NCBI RefSeq assembly: GCF_900116635.1
Contig: NZ_FPBJ01000034.1
Span: 1 to 32,509 of the forward strand
DNA from: Xenorhabdus koppenhoeferi
Lineage (GTDB): Bacteria > Pseudomonadota > Gammaproteobacteria > Enterobacterales > Enterobacteriaceae
DNA length: 32,509 nucleotides
Direction: 5' to 3'
Shown here piece by piece: positions 26,511 to 32,509 of the stretch. The position numbers and the translations under genes are program-made. A model generated the notes under the pieces. That model had not been told where the DNA came from. It worked only from the letters and a program-made list of their open reading frames with translations, and did no database searches. Within the stretch, counting starts at the first letter, position 1, and every line of letters begins with the position of its first letter.

Positions 26511-28259
26511 ATGGCTGGACGAATTCCACGCGCATTTATCAATGACTTATTAGCAAGAACCGATATCATTGATTTGATCGATGTCAAAGTGCCTCTCAAA
26601 AAGAAAGGCAAAAACCATCAAGCGTGCTGTCCTTTTCATAACGAAAAAACCCCTTCATTTACTGTTAATGGTGATAAACAATTTTACCATTGCTTCGGCT
26701 GTGGCGCGCATGGCAATGCTATTGATTTTCTGATGAATTATGACAGGCTGGGCTTTGTCGAATCCATTGAAGAACTGGCAGCAATGCACGGGCTGGAAGT
26801 GCCTTACGAAGCAGGTTCCGGCGGCGGTCAAATCGAACGCCACCAAAGGCAAAATCTTTATCAGTTGATGGAGAAGCTAAACAGTTCCTATCAGCATTCA
26901 CTGAATACACCTAATGCTCAGTCAGCCCAGCAATATCTGGCTCAACGTGGACTCAGTGAAGAGATAATTCAGCATTTTGCCATTGGTTTCGCACCAGCGG
27001 GATGGGATAACGCTCTGAAACGCTTTGCCCATAACGTTGAAGATCGCAAACAGCTAAACGATGCAGGAATGCTGGTCACGAATGAGAATGGTCGGACTTA
27101 TGACCGTTTCCGTGAACGTGTTATGTTCCCAATTCGAGATCGCCGTGGTCGAGTAGTTGCATTCGGGGGAAGAGTTCTGGGAGATGCACTTCCCAAGTAC
27201 TTGAACTCACCGGAAACAGAAATTTTCCATAAAGGCCGGCAATTATACGGACTCTATGAAGCTCAACAAAACCACAATGCGCTTTCAAGGCTATTGGTAG
27301 TTGAAGGTTATATGGATGTTGTTGCGCTGGCACAGTTTGGCATTGACTATGCTGTGGCTTCTCTGGGAACGTCCACGACAGCCGAACACATTCAACTCCT
27401 TTTTCGGACAACGGATAGTGTTATCTGCTGTTACGATGGCGACCGTGCTGGCCGTGATGCCGCATGGAGGGCATTGGAAACCGCGCTGCCCTATCTGAAT
27501 GATGGACGGCAATTACGTTTTATGTTCTTGCCTGATGGCGAAGATCCAGATTCACTAGTTCGCAAAGAAGGCAGAGAGATTTTCGAACAGAGAATGGGAA
27601 AAGCATTGACCTTATCTGAATTTTTGTTCGAGTCTCTATTGCCACAAGTAGATTTGAGTACCCCAGAAGGGGCTACTAAACTCAGTTCGCTTGCCATGCC
27701 GCTGATTAGTCAAGTTCCTGGGGAAGCGTTGCGGCTCTATTTACTCCAAGAGATTGGAAGGTTACTAGGCATACCTGATACAACACAATTGGAACGATCT
27801 TTGGCAAAACTTGTCAAAAAAGATACCAATGCATATCAGGCGCTAAAACTGAAGCCAACAACAATGCGAATCCTTATCGCATTGTTGGTGCAAAATCCGC
27901 ATTTAGCGACATTAGTTCCTTCATTACAGGGAATGTTTTCTGCTCAGATAGCGGGGTTACCGTTATTCATTGAGCTTGTCGACACGTGTCTTGCTCAACC
28001 GGGTTTAACAACCGGTCAGCTTTTGGAGCAGTATCGCGATAATAAATACGCAAAACAGCTTGAAAAACTCGCTGCATGGAACGATATACAAGTAGAAGAG
28101 ATTGCTGAAAAAACTTTCAGCGATGCGTTGAACCATCTTTTCGCATCAGCACTTGATGAACGTTTTAATTTTCTGATTGCCAAAGGCAGAACTGAAGGCT
28201 TGACATCAGAAGAGCGCGAAGAAGTCCGCTTAATTACGGAGTCTGGTGCGAGGAAATAA
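26511..28259 (+). CDS. dnaG: DNA primase
   Basis: DnaG makes the RNA primers for Okazaki fragments and binds DnaB helicase through its C-terminus. The 582 residues (E. coli 581) show the N-terminal zinc-binding domain with Cys40, His43, Cys61 and Cys64 (CCPFHNEKTPSF and HCFGCG), the RNA polymerase basic region with RFRERVMFPIRD, the TOPRIM core VVEGYMDV and YDGDRAGRDAA, and the C-terminal helicase-binding domain ending in the tail LITESGARK. The start is preceded by AAAAGGG. Confidence 0.97.
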   Translation: MAGRIPRAFINDLLARTDIIDLIDVKVPLKKKGKNHQACCPFHNEKTPSFTVNGDKQFYHCFGCGAHGNAIDFLMNYDRLGFVESIEELAAMHGLEVPYEAGSGGGQIERHQRQNLYQLMEKLNSSYQHSLNTPNAQSAQQYLAQRGLSEEIIQHFAIGFAPAGWDNALKRFAHNVEDRKQLNDAGMLVTNENGRTYDRFRERVMFPIRDRRGRVVAFGGRVLGDALPKYLNSPETEIFHKGRQLYGLYEAQQNHNALSRLLVVEGYMDVVALAQFGIDYAVASLGTSTTAEHIQLLFRTTDSVICCYDGDRAGRDAAWRALETALPYLNDGRQLRFMFLPDGEDPDSLVRKEGREIFEQRMGKALTLSEFLFESLLPQVDLSTPEGATKLSSLAMPLISQVPGEALRLYLLQEIGRLLGIPDTTQLERSLAKLVKKDTNAYQALKLKPTTMRILIALLVQNPHLATLVPSLQGMFSAQIAGLPLFIELVDTCLAQPGLTTGQLLEQYRDNKYAKQLEKLAAWNDIQVEEIAEKTFSDALNHLFASALDERFNFLIAKGRTEGLTSEEREEVRLITESGARK

Positions 28260-28563
28260 TAATTTGCTTCAACAAGACTATATCAATTAACTCACTCAAT
28301 ACATTTGCATGTGTAATATTTTTGATGCAAATACGCTTTGATAAAAATATAGCTTGATGAAACAGATTCTAAACTAAACCAAGATTAAGAACACTGATAC
28401 AGAATTCACGGCTTAAGTGCCGCATTAGGTAGGGAGATAGCTCTACAATTGTCGCTATTGTGGGCTGCGGCAATACAATGAAAACGCCCCTAAATGTTAT
28501 TGTTGGCATATTTGTTTCGCCGACCGAACACCAACCAATACTCTGAAGTGTGGATACCGTCTT
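28260..28563 (+). other. Non-coding leader between dnaG and rpoD
   Basis: The 304 bases are AT-rich in the first half and contain no gene. CGGC..AAGT..GCCG makes a small hairpin at about 28410-28422. The last 20 bases before the rpoD start, including GTGTGGATACCGTCTT, resemble those in E. coli. A heat-shock promoter for rpoD lies inside dnaG in E. coli; I could not identify one with certainty here. Confidence 0.4.
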
Positions 28564-30414
28564 ATGGAGCAAAACCCGCAGTCACAGCTAAAGCTACTTG
28601 TCACCCGAGGTAAGGAGCAAGGCTATCTGACCTATGCTGAGGTCAATGACCATCTGCCGGAAGATATCGTCGATTCTGATCAGATAGAAGATATCATCCA
28701 AATGATCAATGACATGGGCATCCAGGTAATGGAAGAAGCACCTGATGCTGATGATCTCATGTTGGCAGAAAACACAAACGACACCGATGAAGACGCGGCG
28801 GAAGCGGCTGCGCAAGTGTTATCCAGTGTCGAGTCAGAAATCGGCCGTACTACTGATCCAGTTCGCATGTACATGCGTGAAATGGGCACGGTGGAGCTAC
28901 TGACTCGTGAAGGTGAGATTGACATTGCAAAGCGCATTGAAGATGGCATCAATCAAGTACAGTGCTCCGTTGCTGAATATCCAGAAGCAATCACCTACCT
29001 GCTGGAACAGTACGACCGTGTCGAAGCTGGCGAGAGCCGTCTGTCCGATTTGATCACGGGTTTCGTTGATCCTAATGCAGAAGAAGATCTCGCACCAACA
29101 GCCACTCATGTCGGCTCAGAACTTCCTCAGGAAGAGCTTAACGACGATAATGAAGATGATGACGAAGAGCGTGAAGATGATTCTGATACTGAAGATGATA
29201 ACAGCATTGACCCAGAATTGGCTCGCCAGAAGTTTCAGGAATTGCGCACACAGTATGAAATTACTCGTCAGGTAATCAAAAATTACGGGCGTGACAATCC
29301 AAATACCGCAGCAGAAATATTAACCCTGTCTGAGGTATTCAAACAGTTCCGTTTGGTGCCAAAACAATTTGATTATCTGGTCAACAACATGCGCTCCATG
29401 ATGGATCGCGTACGTCTTCAAGAGCGTCAAATCATGAAGATGTGTGTTGAACAGTGCAAAATGCCGAAGAAAAACTTCATCACTCTGTTCTCTGGCAATG
29501 AAACTTCTGACACATGGTTCACCGCTGCAAAAGCAATGAACAAGCCATGGTCTGATAAGTTGCAGGAAATTGAAGAAGAAGTAATGCGTAGCTTGCAGAA
29601 GTTACACCAGATCGAAGAAGAAACTGGCCTGACAATTGAACAGGTCAAAGATATCAACCGTCGTATGTCAATCGGTGAAGCGAAAGCCCGCCGAGCGAAG
29701 AAAGAGATGGTTGAGGCCAACTTGCGTCTGGTTATTTCGATTGCGAAGAAATATACCAACCGTGGCCTGCAATTCCTTGATTTGATCCAAGAAGGTAATA
29801 TTGGTCTGATGAAAGCGGTTGATAAATTTGAATACCGTCGTGGTTACAAATTCTCAACTTACGCAACATGGTGGATCCGTCAGGCAATCACCCGTTCTAT
29901 CGCTGATCAGGCGCGTACCATCCGTATCCCGGTACATATGATTGAAACCATCAACAAACTCAATCGTATTTCCCGTCAGATGTTGCAGGAAATGGGTCGT
30001 GAGCCTTCACCGGAAGAACTGGCAGAACGTATGATGATGCCAGAAGATAAGATCCGCAAGGTACTGAAAATCGCCAAAGAGCCAATCTCAATGGAAACAC
30101 CAGTCGGTGATGATGAAGATTCACATCTGGGCGATTTCATTGAGGATACGACTCTCGAACTGCCTCTGGATTCTGCAACCTCAGAAAGCCTGCGTTCTGC
30201 AACTCATGACGTGCTGGCTGGCCTGACCGCACGTGAAGCTAAAGTTCTGCGTATGCGTTTTGGTATCGATATGAACACTGACCATACACTGGAAGAAGTG
30301 GGTAAACAATTTGATGTAACCCGCGAACGTATTCGTCAGATCGAAGCGAAAGCCCTGCGTAAACTGCGTCACCCAAGCCGTTCTGAAGTACTGCGCAGCT
30401 TCCTTGATGACTAA
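28564..30414 (+). CDS. rpoD: RNA polymerase primary sigma factor sigma70
   Basis: RpoD directs RNA polymerase to housekeeping promoters. The 616 residues (E. coli 613) show region 1.1 at the N-terminus ([24 protein letters not shown]), region 1.2 ([21 protein letters not shown]), the acidic non-conserved region (a run of Asp and Glu near residues 195-215), region 2 with [17 protein letters not shown] and [15 protein letters not shown], region 3, and region 4 with the helix-turn-helix [21 protein letters not shown]. It ends in SFLDD as in E. coli. It is the last gene of the rpsU-dnaG-rpoD operon and is followed by a terminator. Confidence 0.98.
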   Translation: MEQNPQSQLKLLVTRGKEQGYLTYAEVNDHLPEDIVDSDQIEDIIQMINDMGIQVMEEAPDADDLMLAENTNDTDEDAAEAAAQVLSSVESEIGRTTDPVRMYMREMGTVELLTREGEIDIAKRIEDGINQVQCSVAEYPEAITYLLEQYDRVEAGESRLSDLITGFVDPNAEEDLAPTATHVGSELPQEELNDDNEDDDEEREDDSDTEDDNSIDPELARQKFQELRTQYEITRQVIKNYGRDNPNTAAEILTLSEVFKQFRLVPKQFDYLVNNMRSMMDRVRLQERQIMKMCVEQCKMPKKNFITLFSGNETSDTWFTAAKAMNKPWSDKLQEIEEEVMRSLQKLHQIEEETGLTIEQVKDINRRMSIGEAKARRAKKEMVEANLRLVISIAKKYTNRGLQFLDLIQEGNIGLMKAVDKFEYRRGYKFSTYATWWIRQAITRSIADQARTIRIPVHMIETINKLNRISRQMLQEMGREPSPEELAERMMMPEDKIRKVLKIAKEPISMETPVGDDEDSHLGDFIEDTTLELPLDSATSESLRSATHDVLAGLTAREAKVLRMRFGIDMNTDHTLEEVGKQFDVTRERIRQIEAKALRKLRHPSRSEVLRSFLDD

Positions 30415-30434
30415 TCAACGAATTTGCTAATCAG

Positions 30435-30459
30435 AACCACCCGCATAGCGGGTGGTTTT
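30435..30459 (+). terminator. Intrinsic terminator after rpoD
   Basis: AACCACCCGC at 30435-30444 pairs perfectly with GCGGGTGGTT at 30448-30457 around ATA, followed by TTTATG. The 220 bases from here to the tRNA promoter hold no gene; E. coli has mug at this place, and it is absent here. Confidence 0.9.
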
Positions 30460-30678
30460 ATGTTTAAGAAGCTGATGCTACTTAAACTGGCTAAAGCCAT
30501 AATAAATCTGAAGCTTTTGTTGACGAAAGCATGACCAAAGTATATTAAATAATCAGAAATTTTTATTGAAAAAATGACCAGCATCACTAAAAGTGAGATC
30601 AGATTACTACCAATTGATTGAAATACGTTAAAAGATACTGATTATTGTATGTAAAATGCGCATATGAATTTTGGGGAC

Positions 30679-30708
30679 TAGACCTAATACCAAACTGTAC
30701 CGTATAAT
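30679..30708 (+). promoter_or_regulatory. Promoter of tRNA-Ile2
   Basis: TAGACC at 30679-30684 and TATAAT at 30703-30708 are 18 bases apart. The expected start is about 8 bases before the mature tRNA, so the leader is very short. Confidence 0.6.
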
Positions 30709-30722
30709 CCTCCTACTTCAAT

Positions 30723-30798
30723 GGCCCCTTAGCTCAGTGGTTAGAGCAGGCGACTCATAATCGCTTGGTCGCTGGTTCAAGTCCAGCAGGGGCCACCA
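30723..30798 (+). tRNA. ileX: tRNA-Ile2, anticodon CAU (lysidine-modified, reads AUA)
   Basis: The 76-base gene folds as acceptor GGCCCCT/AGGGGCC, D stem GCTC/GAGC, anticodon arm GGCGA-CTCATAA-TCGCT, T stem GCTGG/CCAGC, and encoded CCA. The anticodon at 30756-30758 is CAT, which could be read as Met; however, the sequence agrees with the E. coli ileX tRNA, whose C34 is converted to lysidine by TilS to read AUA. Elongator and initiator tRNA-Met start differently. The place after rpoD is also that of E. coli ileX. An integrase lies beside its 3' end. Confidence 0.93.
30774..30798. other. Presumed attachment-site half (attL/attR) in the tRNA 3' end
   Basis: Tyrosine integrases commonly recombine in the T arm and 3' end of a tRNA gene. 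Here the integrase stop codon lies only 14 bases past the CCA and the tRNA is intact, as expected when the island carries a copy of the tRNA 3' end. The second copy would be beyond the right edge, so the core length is a guess. Confidence 0.4.
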
Positions 30799-30812
30799 GA
30801 ATTATCAGTAAC

Positions 30813-31976
30813 TTACATGCTATTTGCTTGAGCCATAATTGAGGCTTGGGACGTAGACGGGACGTGAGTGTCAAAAATCACATCTATGTGTCTTGCATGT
30901 TCAGTTAAATGATTTGGTGCCAAGTGTGCATATCTACGAACCATTTCGATTGACTCCCAGCCTCCCATTTCCTGTAGAATTGATAATGGAACACCAGCTT
31001 GCACTAACCAGCTAGCCCATGTGTGCCTCAAATCGTGGAACCGGAAATTTTCTATTCCGGCTCTTTTTAATGCAGAATTCCATGCCTTATTATCATCGAC
31101 TCGCATTTTACGGATCACTGGCGTTCGCGTTCCATCGCTTCGGTTGGCAGATTTCTTATGTACAAACACCCATTTTTGATGGTTGCCTATCTGGTTACGC
31201 AATACTTGACACGCGGTATCATTCAAGGCTACCCCTATAGCTCTGCCTGATTTGCTGTCTTCTGGGTATATCCAGGCAACTTTTCGCTGCATATCTATTT
31301 GTTGCCATTCCAAGTTAATGATATTTGATCTTCTCAATCCGGTTGTTAAGGCAAATTTCACAACAGACTTTAATGGCTCTGGGCATTCATCAATCAACCT
31401 TTTCGCTTCATGATGCTCTATCCATCGTATTCGTCCGTTTTTAGGCTGACTGGTTCTGATAATTGGCGCTCTATCTATCCATTTCCATTCTCTCTCTGCT
31501 GCCCTGAGCAGGGACTTTATAAACGCCAGATGCAGTGTTTTTGTGGCTTTCGCTGCTAGTTTTGGGGTATAGACAGGAATATCTTTACCCTTCCTTTTAT
31601 TCGATTCACATTTGGATTGCCAATTTTCCAGATGTTTACGGTTCTCCATTTTTGCCACTGTGGTGTATATTTTCTCTGCCGTGATATTTTTTATAATCAT
31701 TCCGGAGAAATGGAGTAACCAAAACCCAATCATGCCCTTATCTTTGTCTATTGACTTCTTCTCAGACTTTTCCTCTAACCACCTTACACATGCTTCTTCA
31801 AATGTAATATCAGGGTAGTCCCCCAACTTATCGACTCTCCATAAGTCAGCTCTTAGTTTGTCGTGCAATTCCTGTGCTTGCCGCTTGTCCTCTGTGCCAA
31901 GAGATTGTTTAATTCTCTTGCCGCCCGGGATCGTGATGTCGGCGTACCAAGTCTTGTTTCTGCGGAATATTGACAT
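30813..31976 (-). CDS. int: Tyrosine-type site-specific integrase of a genomic island or prophage
   Basis: The 387-residue protein integrates and excises a mobile element. The N-terminal part ([20 protein letters not shown], then [16 protein letters not shown]) is the arm-binding domain of phage integrases; a SAM-like core-binding domain follows at about 55-170. The catalytic residues are all visible: Arg215 in TTGLRRSN, Lys242 in DSKSGR, His314 and Arg317 in HDLRHTW, Trp340 in GGWES and Tyr349 in RRYAHL. The gene reads towards the tRNA, ending 14 bases from it. No ribosome binding site is seen at the ATG, and an IS630 transposase gene ends only 18 bases upstream. Confidence 0.93.
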   Translation of the reverse strand: MSIFRRNKTWYADITIPGGKRIKQSLGTEDKRQAQELHDKLRADLWRVDKLGDYPDITFEEACVRWLEEKSEKKSIDKDKGMIGFWLLHFSGMIIKNITAEKIYTTVAKMENRKHLENWQSKCESNKRKGKDIPVYTPKLAAKATKTLHLAFIKSLLRAAEREWKWIDRAPIIRTSQPKNGRIRWIEHHEAKRLIDECPEPLKSVVKFALTTGLRRSNIINLEWQQIDMQRKVAWIYPEDSKSGRAIGVALNDTACQVLRNQIGNHQKWVFVHKKSANRSDGTRTPVIRKMRVDDNKAWNSALKRAGIENFRFHDLRHTWASWLVQAGVPLSILQEMGGWESIEMVRRYAHLAPNHLTEHARHIDVIFDTHVPSTSQASIMAQANSM

Positions 31977-31994
31977 ATAGCAGAATCAATATAA

Positions 31995-32509
31995 TCAGAC
32001 ATAAGTCACATGCTCTGTAAACAGCTCATCAATAGAGCATCTTTCTCGTCTTCTTGTTGTTTTTGTTTCAGCCCATTTGTTTTCGATAGGATTTAAATCT
32101 GGGCTGTAAGGCGGAAGCCATTCTAACTGGCATCCGTGATCGGTTATCGCTTTTCGCGTGTCACCGCGTTTATGGAAAGGGGCATTATCCATCACAATCA
32201 CTGTCCCCTTAGGGAGCTTCGGCAACAAATCTTGTGTCAGCCAGGCATGAAACACATTCGCATTAATGGTTCCGGCAAACAAACTTAAGGTCACAAAGGT
32301 ATTTTTAATGATAGCACCAATGGCATTAATGCGGCCTTTGTGCTGCCAGTCATGTAAACCAAAACAGCGGGACCCTTTTAACGAATAGCCATGCGTACGT
32401 GGCATGGACTGCTCAAAGCCGCTTTCATCCAGATAAACAATCTGTTTGCCCGCCTGCTCATGATGGCGGATACGCTCGCCAAATACCTGACGAGCGTGTT
32501 CGTCAGCGG
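31995..32509 (-). CDS. IS630-family transposase, 3' part (runs off right edge)
   Basis: The frame is open from the right edge to TGA at 31995, giving 171 codons; an internal ATG at 32405 is not the real start. The DDE_3 catalytic triad is present: Asp in VYLDESGF (encoded near 32430), Asp in VMDNAPFHK and Glu in LNPIENKWAE. The C-terminal part ends SIDELFTEHVTYV. IS630 elements move into TA dinucleotides. The N-terminal helix-turn-helix part lies outside the window. One end of the element must be in or close to the few bases between its stop and the int start. Confidence 0.9.
   Translation of the reverse strand, partial: ADEHARQVFGERIRHHEQAGKQIVYLDESGFEQSMPRTHGYSLKGSRCFGLHDWQHKGRINAIGAIIKNTFVTLSLFAGTINANVFHAWLTQDLLPKLPKGTVIVMDNAPFHKRGDTRKAITDHGCQLEWLPPYSPDLNPIENKWAETKTTRRRERCSIDELFTEHVTYV

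Noticed and set aside
30723-30798. tRNA-Met call from the CAT anticodon
   Set aside because: The body sequence is that of tRNA-Ile2 (ileX), not of the initiator or elongator tRNA-Met.

Overview
The window comes from an enterobacterial chromosome close to Xenorhabdus or Photorhabdus (Morganellaceae). The evidence is the very high similarity of the proteins to Escherichia coli orthologues, the E. coli-like gene order from plsC/parC to rpoD and the isoleucine tRNA ileX, a moderate to low GC content, and several full and decayed ERIC repeats. The genus is an inference; no 16S gene is present.

Layout. 1-353 holds the 3' end of an IS200/IS605 element and an ERIC repeat. 386-7692 (minus) is a run nudF-cpdA-yqiA-parE-parC-plsC: nucleotide-sugar and cAMP hydrolases, both topoisomerase IV subunits side by side, and the second phospholipid acyltransferase. 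7801-11329 (plus) is tolC, with a conserved marbox, then ygiB-ygiC; ygiD converges on ygiC. ribB (minus) follows, behind an FMN riboswitch interrupted by a full-length ERIC. Next come ubiK (plus) and the minus-strand run ygiF-glnE-hldE. ygiM-cca (plus), folB (minus) and plsY (plus) follow. A zinc alcohol dehydrogenase lies at the place where E. coli carries the ttd tartrate genes. tsaD (minus) diverges from the macromolecular synthesis operon rpsU-dnaG-rpoD. The right end is tRNA-Ile2 (CAU) with a tyrosine integrase beside it and an IS630-type transposase running off the edge, which looks like the start of a genomic island.

Most genes are housekeeping: replication and decatenation, primosome and sigma factor, tRNA maturation and modification, phospholipid, LPS heptose, folate, riboflavin and ubiquinone synthesis, and nitrogen regulation. 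The unusual points are: (1) an ERIC inside the variable P4 arm of the ribB FMN riboswitch; (2) a Cca enzyme whose HD phosphohydrolase motif has been removed by an in-frame deletion; (3) a YgiF triphosphatase with a truncated CHAD domain; (4) ParC with glycine at the quinolone-determining Ser80 position; (5) a structured rpsU leader; (6) the island edge at ileX, with an IS inserted just upstream of the integrase. I saw no CRISPR array and no obvious new multi-gene defence or biosynthetic system; any novel island cargo would lie beyond the right edge.
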